Position numbers and translations under genes: made by a program | From: Sindora glabra | Taxonomy: Eukaryota; Streptophyta; Magnoliopsida; Fabales; Fabaceae | Assembly: GCA_020226215.1 (NCBI GenBank) | Contig: CM035233.1 | Location: forward strand, 3,720,001 to 3,784,000 | Direction of reading: 5' to 3' | DNA length: 64,000 nt | Part shown: piece by piece, positions 1 to 10,881 of the stretch | Numbering within the stretch: the stretch's first letter is position 1 | Layout of the letters: each line of letters opens with the position of its first letter | The notes under the pieces: model-generated | The model's input: only the letters and a program-made list of their open reading frames with translations | What the model was told of the DNA's origin: nothing | The model's database searches: none

Positions 1-1628
1 CTATATTATTTCCTCCTTTTTTATGTCTATTATTGTGTTACATATGTTTAATTTTATAGAATTTGCCTTTTCATGTAATTTAGGGTTAGTTTTATACTGT
101 TTTTGAAATTATTCAGTTAACTTTAAATTTTTACATTAGTTTAGGTTTTTGGCTATATTTTGAGTTTTGGATATTAGATTTGATTGATCTTTATATTGTT
201 GGAAAGTATAAAGGAAGCTCTATAATTTTTTGTTTTATTCGAAGCTCAAGTTAAATATTTGAAGGTCTAATTTAACTAAGAATTTAAAGCTTTATTTTTA
301 TCCAAACTAAGCTAGTTTTAGTTTTTAGGTCATATCTAGTGCTCTAAAGGCCCAATCAAGATGAAACTAGCATATAAAATTGCCTAAGACTTGGCCCTAT
401 AACATTAATATTTGAAGTTTAGTGAAATCACATAGTTTTAGTGGTCTTATATCAAGTAAAAGTCAAACTTATGAGATTTTACTACAACAACTCTTATAGT
501 ACATTATTTTATAAATTAGGTTCTGAACTTCTAAAATTAGGAAAACCCTATTCTTTATAACCCTATGAGACATATGATTCAGGCTAATAGCAAGTCAAAT
601 ATAGGGTTTTATGCCTCTAAAGGCAAGAAAAATGGTTTTACACAATTCTATAAACAACACTAGGCAATAACTTTTATTTCTCCAAGTTTCTTCTTCTTCA
701 ACCATGAAAGGCTAAATTTTTAGTTAAAGCTTTTGGATTATAAGATCCTAAATTGTAATGTTAACTTTTTCTAATTAATTTTCCTCTTTACCTAATTCTT
801 TGTGCTAATAGCTTGAAATTGTATAAGTTGAATGTTAGTTTGGTATAATTTATAGTCAACCTTGTGACTTCTAATCTTTAGCTATTTTATGTTGAATTGT
901 AGCTACTTAATCACTATTTTTCATGTGGGAATAGAAGGTTAAAAGATCAAATTAGAGATTTTTAGTTTAATCCTTTGATTTGACTAAATTTTATTTTCAA
1001 ATCAATTTCAATCTACTTTTATATATTATAATGGCTGCTTAATTCTATTAAACTGAATTGATCAAATTCTAGATGGTTATCTACCATAGAATTCATAAAT
1101 TACCATAAGGGTTTCAAATAATTCAAAGTTGAAGAAATCTATTAGAATTGTCAAATATATTTGATTTGTGATTAATCCACATAGAAGCTCTCAATTCCTT
1201 GAACTAATTGTTTTACTATATTAATTTTTTATCTTTCTACATCACTTCTACATTCTATTTCTATTAGTTCTGCTTAATATTAATTCAAACCCCCTAATTT
1301 GGTTTTGTGTGCATTTTTTTAAATTCTATTTACAATTCTATCTACATATGCATTCTACTTCCTAAATTTATTTTATTTGGTTTTGTTTTCTGCATATTGC
1401 TTTCTTGCATTCTTACATCCTATTCTGTTCCATTTCTATTGGCATTTATCCCTTTTATTTTTAGTGCATAAAAAGCTTAAATAATTTAGTAATCATAATT
1501 AGTAAATTATTGTGAAAGGATAATATTATGTGGATCACTAGGAGTTCTATCCTATTTGTCATCTTTTACTGTAAAACTTTTTATCAAACTAATATTCTAA
1601 TTTCGATCATGTTGTAATGTAGGCATCA
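1..1628 (+). repeat. 5' LTR of the gypsy element (left edge cut by window)
   Basis: It aligns with 10897-12560 with many substitutions and small indels. It ends in a CA dinucleotide a few bases before the primer-binding-like site. The strong divergence from its partner means an old insertion. Confidence 0.75.
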
Positions 1629-1634
1629 ATACTT

Positions 1635-1652
1635 TGGTGCTATTATCAAGGA
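1635..1652 (+). other. Primer-binding site, tRNA-Asp-like, decayed
   Basis: The motif tggtgctattatcaagga resembles the tRNA-Asp-type primer site common in Athila/Tat elements. Most differences are C-to-T or G-to-A, as expected from decay of methylated DNA. It lies directly after the LTR, where a primer site belongs. Confidence 0.55.
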
Positions 1653-2439
1653 GCCACTTGAATTCATCCCTTCTCATCATTTAAAAGCTTTGTATTGCAT
1701 AGTTATTTAAGCATTCTAGTCAACTTTCACATCTATTAGTGTTTTCTTGTATTATACAATGTTTATCACTTTTCTACATTCTTTAGCTATTTCATATTCT
1801 TCTACTTTAACTCATCCTTCTCCATCATATACTACTTCATTTTACACTTTATTAGAGATTTTTAACTTATCTAAACAAGTTCCATATAAATGACTTCCTA
1901 TCCCCTTAAATTGATGCTAAAATGACTAACTCTTATTGAGCTAAAAATTTTTGTGGTGATGGAAAATACTTTTTTTATCAAGGCTCATCAATAGCCTACT
2001 AACTATAAACTCTCCACTTTTTGCTAAAATTCCATCATTTAGACCACATTTTTAATTTATTAAAATTTTCATTGCATTTTTTGGTTCTACTTGGTTATAG
2101 CTTTTATTCAATGATGGTTCTATAATTTTTAAAAATATCTAGATAGATTAATTAATTATGTTTTGAATGATTTTTAATATTGCATTAGTATTTTTGTGTT
2201 TCTATGTTTTTATGGTTTGTCTAGTGTAATGTTGTTAAGTGTAGTGTAATGCATGGCTAGGTGATCTACTAGTAAATTGTTAGACTATGATTTTCAAATT
2301 AATAGAACTTTTCACTCTCTTTATTGGACTAGAAATACATATAGTTGTAGCATCCTTACCCTCCATTCTAATCTGCTAAACAATTCTGATAACATGGCTA
2401 ACAATAGAGCAATAAAAGATTGCTTACTAACTTTTAGGC

Positions 2440-3235
2440 ATCTAATATCTTGAACTTGATGCTGACTTTGAGCTTAAACCTGGATTAATACATTTACTTC
2501 CTAGATTTCATGGTCTTGCAATTAAGGATTTTCATAAGTACTTGAAGGAGTTCCATATAGTTTGCTCAACCATGAAGCCTCATGACATTTCAAAAAGCTG
2601 TATCAAATTGAGGGCATTTTATTTCTCACTTACTGATACAACCAAGGATTAGATATATTACCTACAACTAAATTATATTACAAATTGGAATGACATGAAG
2701 AGGTTATTCCTTGAAAAGTTCTTCTTTGCTTCAAAAGTTACCATTATTATTAGAAAAGAAATATATTAGATGTTTGGTGAGATATTATATGAATACTTAG
2801 AAATATTCAAGAAGGTGTGTTTAAGTTACCTACACCACTAGATTAATAAATAACTTCTAATCCAATATTTCTATGAAGGACTTCTTTCCATAGATAGGAA
2901 TATGATTGATGTTATAAGTGGTGGAGCATTAGTAAACAAAACTCCTATGGCAATCAGGGATTTAATAGCTAACATGGGAGCAAATTACCAATAATTTGGC
3001 ACTAGAATCATAATTGCTACTAGAGTGTGAATGAAATGAATTTCTCTAATTTAACTCAACAAAGAATAGAGAACAAATTGAATGAATTAACTTTTCTAGT
3101 TAGGCAGATAGCTATAAGACAATAACAAACCTAAGCTCCTTCTCCTTCTACCAAACTTTGTGGTATTTGCTTATGTATAACTCATCCTATTAATTCTTAC
3201 CCCACATTGCAAGATGATAAATGCCAACCTCTTCG
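2440..3235 (+). pseudogene. gag remnant of the gypsy element
   Basis: Fragments in shifting frames read as the retrotransposon gag domain, including TNWNDMKRLFLEKFF near 2680 and a following stretch ending in ANMGANYQ near 2990. A cysteine motif with CGIC and a following His lies at about 3158-3185, followed by PTLQDDKCQ, which resembles the knuckle-like motif of Athila/Tat gag proteins. Several in-frame stops and frameshifts show it is dead. The protein would have packaged element RNA in cytoplasmic particles. Confidence 0.6.
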
Positions 3236-3742
3236 AACCTATGCAGCAACAATCTTCCTAGTAAACCACAATATTAGTACTAATAACAGCCTAATTAGTA
3301 CAAGTAGTCATAGCATAATTAATACCCTAGTTGGAAAGCAAATCAAAATTTCAATTATAGCACAAATTCTAACCAAGATTAGTATCATCCTTCTTATACT
3401 AGAATTTCACCTAATCTTGCTCCTAAACTAAATTCAAAATTAACTATTTCTTATTTGTCCTTTGAAGATTTGGTCAAGCAAATGGTTTCATATAACTTCC
3501 AATTTCAATAAAAAAATAGAAGTCCTAATCACCAATTTACAAACTTAGATTGGCTAGTTATCTTTTACATAAATGAGCTTAAAGTATAAGGTTCAAGACA
3601 ACCTTCTAGCAATACAAAAGGCAAAAAATTTATTAATGCAATAATGATTAAGAGTGGCAAGCAAGTTAACATGCCTTTATCTTCTAGACTAGAAGCATGC
3701 CATCAACTAAAAGAGACTAAGAAAAAGCAAGTAGAAAAAAAA

Positions 3743-4066
3743 AGAAAATATATGATAAAAGTGAGGTAAATTTTATCCCTACACCTCACCTCCTATTGAT
3801 TTTTCTATCCCCCTTCCTTTTCTAAGAAGAGTTGTTCCACCAGAAAAAATTAAGGAGGAAAAATAAATTTTTTATTCCTTTACAAAAATAGAAGTTAACA
3901 TACAAAAAAACATATGATGAAAGTGAGGTAAATTTTATCCCTACATCTCACTTCCCATTGATTTCTCTATCCCCCTTCTTTTTCTAAGAAGAGTTATTCT
4001 ACTAGAGAAAATTAAGGAAGAAAAATAAATTTTTTATTCCTTTACAAAAATAGAAGTTAACATACA
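3743..4066 (+). repeat. Two-copy 162-bp tandem duplication
   Basis: The blocks 3743-3904 and 3905-4066 are near copies. The same landmarks (aagtgaggta, ctaagaagag, gaagttaaca) recur at a constant spacing of 162 bp. The period is a multiple of three, so it would keep frame in the gag-to-protease linker where it lies. Confidence 0.85.
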
Positions 4067-4149
4067 TTTGCTAAATTTGATAATGCAAATTGTATGGTAT
4101 GCTAACTTTCTAAAAAAATTATGCATTAATAAAAGAAAAGATAGCTAGA

Positions 4150-4525
4150 AAATGAGTGTGGGTGGGAATATGTCTATCATCATTCAAAGAAAATTACTAA
4201 GAAAATATAAAAATCCAGACACATTCACTTTTCCATGTGTTATAGGGAAAACTAGAATTGAGCATGCTATATTAAACTTAGGGGCTTCAATTAATTTCAT
4301 GCTTTTTTTTGTTTTTAATACTTTGAATTTAGGACTTTTGAAATAAACAGGTAGTTGTGCAATTAGCAAATAAATTTAATATTTATCCCATGGGTGTTAT
4401 TGAAGATGTTTAGTGCAAGTTGATGGAATCATTTTTTCAGCAAATTTTTACATCTTGAAGATGAAAAATAAAACATTTAGGGTTTTTTCCCCTAATCATT
4501 CTCAGCTAGCCCTTTCTTAAAATCG
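4150..4525 (+). pseudogene. Aspartic protease remnant of the gypsy element
   Basis: The frame at 4152-4346 contains PDTFTFPCVIG followed by AILNLGASINFM, the retropepsin active-site region. Athila/Tat-type elements normally carry D-L-G-A-S here; in this copy the catalytic Asp is Asn. Downstream, in other frames, LANKFNIYPMGVIEDV and PFLKIA near 4515 continue the domain. A stop after position 4346 and later frame changes show it is inactive. The protein would have cleaved the Gag-Pol polyprotein. Confidence 0.6.
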
Positions 4526-4534
4526 CCATTAATC

Positions 4535-4951
4535 ATGTTAATAGCCAAGTTTCATATTTCTAAGGATATAGATGATAATTTTATATCTTATCTTTATACT
4601 TTTGAACCTTTATTTCGTGATTTTCCTTATCTAATTTTTTATTCTATTTTCAATGTTATTATTTTTTATACTGCTAGTTCTGATTTTGTTGATTTTAATA
4701 TTCTTGTTGATGCTACTTATAATGACATTCTTATTGAATTTCCTAAAATATCTAATTTTATGTATTGTTTGGATGGCTATGAATGTACTTGTTATGAAAG
4801 TGATATTAGGTGTGCTATATGTGCAAAGATTTCAATGTTTATAGATGATGAGAATAATATTATTTTAAAATGTGAAAAAATTAATGATTATAGAGAAACA
4901 CAATTTGCAAAAGTGGTTCCTACCACCAATTTAGTATTTTTTTTTTATTGA
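4535..4951 (+). other. Unassigned open frame inside the gypsy element (138 aa)
   Basis: This open frame follows the protease remnant, where reverse transcriptase would normally begin. I recognise no reverse transcriptase, RNase H or integrase motif in it. It is rich in Phe, Ile and Tyr, with a Cys cluster near residues 80-97. It may be diverged element sequence or a chance frame in AT-rich DNA. Confidence 0.25.
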
Positions 4952-5209
4952 TCCTTTCACATTTGAATTTTTAGAGGGAAATAAGTGCTTTCTAACTAAT
5001 CATTCTAGCCATTTTACTAATCATGTTGAATTCATTATATAGGATGATTCTGAACCTTTAAGAAAGAATGATTTAAGGATAGCATTTAAAGAAATTATGT
5101 TGGATCATCCCAATTTACAAAAGATTCCTTTGATGAATAATATAAAGGTTGGCAATCCGAAAGCAATGGAAGTACTCAATCATTATATAGATCTTAATTG
5201 AAGACATTA

Positions 5210-6679
5210 AAGCCATGTCTACCCAAGATGTTAAAAAAAGGCATTTCTTGGGTGGCAACCCAAGCTTTTTATATTTACTTTCTCTTACTCTTCTCTTTTA
5301 TTTCACTTATCCTTAGTCTTTCTTAATGTTGATATACTTTACATTAAGGACAATGTAAAATTTAAGTTAGGGAGACTTTCTAGGATCTATTTTATGTTTT
5401 ATATTTTCATCTAATGCTTTTTATTACTTTTAAAAAAGCATAAATTAAAAAATATATTTTTTTACTTAATTTTGAGTCATTTTAATTGCTTTTCATTAAT
5501 GGAGATTTTGTATTTTTTATGAATAAGATTCAATTAAAGTTAGAAATGATTTATAACATAATTGAATAAATGATTTTACTTCTTAAAATTGAATGTAGTA
5601 ATGAGTTTTGAATTAATAGATTGAACCTGATAGCATAATTTTCCTAATAAAATTTTGAACTTTATATTGAAAATTTATATTATTTGCTTTCTTTTTTGTG
5701 TGATGTTCTTCTATAATTTATTTTTCTAGAACTTGCTTTGATTCTTTTTTATATTACATTTGCACATACATGTATAAAAATAATAAAACCCTTTTTTTCT
5801 TTATTTAAACTAAACCTAAATAGCCAACTTTGAATTTTTATCTTTGTTAAGCCCTTTTTACACCTAAGTACCCTTTTTTTATTAATTAGCCCATGAATAT
5901 TTTTCTAATAAAAAATAAGTATCTTTACCTAATGTTAGGAATTAGTAGAGCATTTGAATTTTTATAAAAAAGCTCTGGAATAAGTGTAGAGGTCTCTAGA
6001 TGTTGTTAAAGTTTATCAACTTCAAGTTCAAAGGTCAGTTGAAATGGAAAAAAAAGAAAAAAATTATAAAAATTAAAAAAGAAAGCCAAAAAAGTGAAAA
6101 AGGAAAAATAATAAGGTAAAAAGAATTAGAAAAGAAAGGAAAAAAAGTTAATAAGTGTTTGAATTTGAATTTGAGTTGTTATATTGAGTTATAATCGTTC
6201 ATGATTGGCCTATATGTTTTTTAGTCTAGTGCTCTATTAATTTTTTTGGTTTCTATCCTTTTATATCTTCATTTTTTATTTCCTTCTCATTAGTCACATT
6301 ACAACCTTGAATAAAGTCCTTTTAATTTAGGTTGTACATGTCATTTGAGTAGTGGAGATTAGATAATTAGCAAGTTTATGATAGAATAATTTTATAAAAT
6401 AAACTTGAGTGAAACACTTGCCCTAAATACTTGAGAGTTAGAGAGTGAATTTTTAAGAATCAACCACGTTAATCTACTTTTTTCAGATAAAATTACTATG
6501 TTAGTTAGTTAGTTTCAAGTTTGTCAAGATTTTTATTCTTGAGGTTTGTCAAGATTTTTATTCATGAGGCATTATGCTTCTTAATGGCTTTAATTGTTTC
6601 TTGCTTGTGAATTTGTGACTTTGATTTTTTTAGAAAATTAGTGAATAAGTCATTTGTTTTAGTTTGAAATAAAGTTATG
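5210..6679 (+). other. Non-coding 3' internal region of the gypsy element
   Basis: No coding sequence is visible. Near 5235-5265 there is a cttgggtggcaacccaagc motif, partly palindromic, followed near 5340 by an acattaaggacaatgt motif. Comparable motifs commonly lie downstream of coding sequence in Athila/Tat elements. A purine-rich stretch lies at 6040-6150. Confidence 0.45.
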
Positions 6680-7890
6680 TCTTGTGTAATGTCCCAAATT
6701 TTTTAATTCTATTATTTGGATCTCTAAATTTTGAGGCTGTAGAAATGAAGAGCATGATTGAATTAGTTTGGTGGGTGAATTTTAAGTTGAAGGAACTTAA
6801 GTGTAAAGGGAAACGAAATTTTGAAGGAAAAGGATAGTAGGGAAAAGAATTTATTTTCATAAGCAGTATAAATGATCAGAGGAGGTTGGAAAACCCTAAA
6901 AGGGGAAGTTGTCTAAGTCTGACAGTGTAAGAAATTTTAAACAGACAGAAACCCTATGGACTAAATTGCAAAAGTGCAGAATCGGGTGTGGTTAAAGTGA
7001 AAATAATCAAGAATTTGAGATCTAATATGAATAACCAAGAATTTGGGGTGCAATATGTGATTTTAATTAGTGTGACCAATAGAATCATGACAAGTGTCAT
7101 TGTTAGAAAAATAATGGCAAGAATAGCCTTACTAATTGGTGAAAAAGGGCTAAAATACCTTTGAAAATTTTAAAAAAGACCAAAATGCCCCTAGAAGTTT
7201 CATGAAAACTCTACCTTCTTCTCCATTTCTCCAAAAGCTGCAGAAATTTCCATGAGAGCAAGCTTGGACGTGTGAGAGAGAGAAGGAAGAGAGAGAAAGT
7301 TTCTCCTAGCTTTTTCACCCAAAAATACTTAGATTCAAGCTAAGGTGTAGAAGGGAAAGTTGCTCTTCTCACCAAGCTCTGTCCATTGGTGTGCTTAGAT
7401 TGAAGAAAAGCTCAAGTTTGTTTAAGTTTGGGGAGCTCCAAGTGAGAATTTTCAAGTTGCACCAAGAGGTAAAAATGTTCTCCTCTAAGAGCTCTTTAGT
7501 GTACTCTTTGTAGTTTCTTGAAATCTTGAGGTTGGTGTGATCAAGGGTGATTGAACATGGAGTTTAGGATTATTTGAATATATTTAATGGTGTTTTGGAT
7601 GTTGTTATGTTAAGCTATGGCTTTGGTTTGGTGTAAAAATAGCAAGAAACCATGATGTACACACTTGGGTTTTAGAGGCATAATGGTGCATGTGCAGAAT
7701 TGGTATGATATGTTTAGAACTTGGCTAAATTGATGAAGTTAGAATAATTTTTATGAATTATAAAGCCTATGAAAGATGAAATTTTGAATTATGAAAGTGT
7801 TTGTGTGCATATTCCCTTTTGAGAAGCTAAAACCATGAATATGGAAAAGAAGGAAGGAAGGAGTTTTAGCTATTTAATGTGTTTTTGGAG

Positions 7891-8152
7891 GATCAGTATT
7901 GTACACGGGGTAGAACACAGCCCGTGTTGTACCCCGTGTACTTCGTCGAAGGCTGATCAGTGTGCTACACGGGGTGCAACACTCCCCGTGTTTACTTCAG
8001 AACTGAAGGGCAGTAAGGTACACGGGGTAGAACACGGCCCATGTTCACCCCCGTGTTCTTTGTCGAGTAACCCAGTGAAGCCTTGAAGTGATCCAGTAAG
8101 AAACACGGCCCTGAACACGGGGTATGGGAACCCCGTGTACTTTGTCAAGTGA
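7891..8152 (+). repeat. Four degenerate palindromic ACACGGGG/CCCCGTGT units in the solo LTR
   Basis: Four imperfect units of roughly 55-75 bp each pair ACACGGGG-like and CCCCGTGT-like arms around a short core such as tagaacacagcc, often followed by ttcgtcga or tttgtcga. Each unit could fold into a GC-rich hairpin, in contrast to the AT-rich surroundings. Some arms carry single changes, for example cccatgtt. Confidence 0.8.
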
Positions 8153-8543
8153 ACTTTTTAGCTTGGTTTCTTCAGGATTTGCATGGTTTTGCCTTTGGAT
8201 CCTTTTCTAATGCTCATATATGTCATTTCAAAGATTGAAAACAAAGTATAGAGCATCTAAGTATGCATGTGTGCATCTATCAATGTGGAGGAAGTAAAGC
8301 ATATATGAGATTTAAGGAAAATGATGATGTTCTAATAAAGAACTATGATGTGTATTTATGTAGACTAAGGAGTGACAATTGGAAAGGCAAGGGGAGTTAT
8401 AAAGGAGTTTTTAGTGAGGGCGAAGGAAACATCACATTGGAAGCTTGTAAAAGGTAGCTAGCTTTATCCTTAAGCTGTTTTCTATTTACATGATTTTCTG
8501 TATTTTATGCCATTGTGTGGAATGTGTATGCAATTGTTGTGGC

Positions 8544-8740
8544 ACAACCCGGGAAGACAGTAGAATACTGTGTTTGGCCTATAGCTCGAGATCCTCGAGG
8601 ATAATAGTGCAATTGTTGTATGCGGTACCTATGGCCAGAAACCTCGGGAAGACAGTGTGATACTGTGTTAGACCTTTGGCTCGAGAACCCCGGGAAGACA
8701 GTGAATTGCTGTGTGAGGCTTAGGTACGATTATCTGTGAT
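8544..8740 (+). repeat. Imperfect repeats with cgggaagacagt inside the solo LTR
   Basis: The block cgggaagacagt, then a few bases and ctgtgt, then gcct and gctcgaga, recurs about three times. The units contain short palindromes (cctcgagg, and cagt..actg pairs). This type of array lies in the 3' half of many Del/Tekay LTRs; its function here is unknown. Confidence 0.6.
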
Positions 8741-9257
8741 GACCATCTAGATATTGAGATAAGTCCTTGAATGGGCTTAATGATTTATGTGTGCAATGCA
8801 TATTTCTTACAATGGTATGATGTTGAATTTGATGACAAATGAGTAATTGATTTCGAAACGTATGATTTATTTGCTTAAGGATCTGGAATGGCTTGATGTA
8901 TTTTTATGGCAATAGCTAGCTACTGAGAAACTTTGTTTCTTATGTTTTTCTGTATTGTTACTAACCATTCCAGGTGATGCTTCTAAAGGCTTTCATGATA
9001 AAGTTCAATGATGTTTTGAAGTTGTAAATGTAAAAGAAAAAAAAATGGTTACATAGTTGGTGATATTGTATATGATGGATGTACGAATTGTAAGTTGAAC
9101 TCTTTTTGTATAATTATATGACTCTTACTTATGTTGTATGAAATACAGAAATTTGAGATATTATGAATTGGGTTGGAGTAGAAGATAAATTAGTATGCGT
9201 TAATTATCTATTAAATAAGGAATAAGGCATTGATAAGTAAGGGAGTTACATCTTGTC

Positions 9258-10840
9258 TGTTGGTGTATGTCATAGGAGTCAATCATAAAAATGATTGCAA
9301 TATCACATAATATATTATGTTTCATTTTAGCAATATAATTATATTTTATTTTATTTTATTTTATTTTATAAAAATTATAACTTAAATATAATAATTATCC
9401 TTGGAATAGCTTTGCTATCCCTAAAATGCCCCTAGTCAAGTATTATTATGAAAAAGATAGTAATAATACATCGAGACTAGCATGTATAGTGACTGATGAT
9501 TATGAATCATAGATATGTGATATCAAGTCAATACATGAGTACATTATTAGTGAATAATGTATTGGGCTGACTCATTGTGAGAATACTGCATGGATAAATA
9601 TGTCATTAGTTATTCTTATATAACCACAAATACACATAGTCTTTTGACCTGAAGTTACTATAGTTCCCTACATAAGGAGTTACTCACTTTGATGTCGTCC
9701 CATGTCACCTTTAATCGGAATGATAAATAAGGCGTTGATTGGGTATGTCACGAATCATGCAGAAAGAAATGAGTGATGTAAATGGAATTTTGTTACTCTT
9801 GTATAAAAGAGAAATATCCTTGGGCTCCTTGATTGAGTGAGACTTAGAAATGCATGGTCATGCTCAATTGGATTAATATGTGATATTGATCATTTATTTT
9901 AAGTCTACTCAGTATCAAGAAATAAAAATTAAACATTGACGAGGATGACACACTTCATGCCTCCAGTTCGATTTGGATATTGTTACAAAAGGGATTATGA
10001 TACAAAATGTTAATCATATATTAGGTAGATGTCAAATCATAGACATTCTTACTACTTGAGTGGCAGTGATGTATTGCTAGATACCGCTCACTGTTTATGG
10101 TCCAAAATGAGTCATTATTAATGTAGTAAGAACTTACAGGGTCACACAAAAGGAGTAGGAATAAGATAATAATTAATTAGATTTTAGTTAGACTAAAATT
10201 TAATTAATTAGACTTATTTTCGTGCATATATATATTATTAAGATAATATATATTTATTAACATAATATATATATATTATATTATTTAATATTAAAGTAAT
10301 ATCATATAATTACGTTATTAGATATTAGATAATTATATTATGAGATAATATTATTATCTAATATTAGATAATTAATAGATAAGTCTTATCTCTCCTCACT
10401 CTCTCTAGGATAAGGATAAAGTGATAGTTATTTAGTGTGAATAGGATTATTGAAGTATTATCCTAGTGGGACTACGATTGTGAGATGCCTTAGTTCTATA
10501 AAAGGATTTGAAGACAGCACATTATAGAACACACATTAGCTTCAATCAAACCCTAAATCACTTTAGAAAATGTCCGAACTCAGTCCTAATGAGAGAAACG
10601 AATCCTAGTAGCTTTGTGGAGGGGAGAAGTCATTATTTACTCTGTGTGGATACCGTAGAGACGCTGTACCTTCCGGCCGGCGTTTGATTCATCTCGGTCT
10701 CTCAAGGATTCGTTTAGAAAGAACATGAGCACAAATAAGGTAAAACCTTAATACTGATTTATAACTTTTTGATGGATCCTAGGAAGGTTTTGGATCAAAA
10801 TTTTAAAATTCTGCTACGTATGTTAATCCAAACCCTAACA
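9258..10840 (+). mobile_element. Solo LTR (1583 bp), TGTTGG...CTAACA family, copy 1
   Basis: It begins TGTTGG and ends CTAACA, with a perfect 5-bp duplication ttgtc at 9253-9257 and 10841-10845. Only 7 bp separate it from the preceding solo LTR. It is alignable with 18942-20385: shared stretches include gtccctagtca, gactagcatgt, cctttgacctga, gttccctacat and tgtgttgctagaca-like blocks. It contains a (TTTTA)n run near 9340-9370 and no coding capacity. Its lineage is not assigned. Confidence 0.88.
9340..9370. repeat. (TTTTA)n microsatellite
   Basis: Several consecutive ttttattttatttta units occur inside the solo LTR. Confidence 0.85.
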
Positions 10841-10881
10841 TTGTCTAAAGTCATGCAAGAGCTAAGTGTAAGGGAATTTAA

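Larger units (their letters stand above)
6685..9250 (+). mobile_element. Solo LTR (2566 bp), gypsy Tekay/Del-like
   Basis: It starts TGTAATGTCCC and ends GTTACA, so its termini are the inverted pair TGTAA/TTACA. It is flanked by the perfect 5-bp duplication tcttg at 6680-6684 and 9251-9255. There is no internal coding sequence or second LTR, so it is a solo LTR left by recombination. The length, the TGTAAT-CCC start and the internal GC-rich repeats fit LTRs of the Tekay/Del chromovirus group, by resemblance only. It lies inside the older gypsy element, immediately left of another solo LTR. Confidence 0.88.

Noticed and set aside
7891..8152. CRISPR-like array of regular palindromes
   Set aside because: Units are degenerate, spacers are not unique and uniform, and the array lies inside a plant LTR with target duplications.
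8263..8457. 64-aa open frame and its neighbour at 7835-8086
   Set aside because: Both are inside the solo LTR; the second translates the palindromic array.
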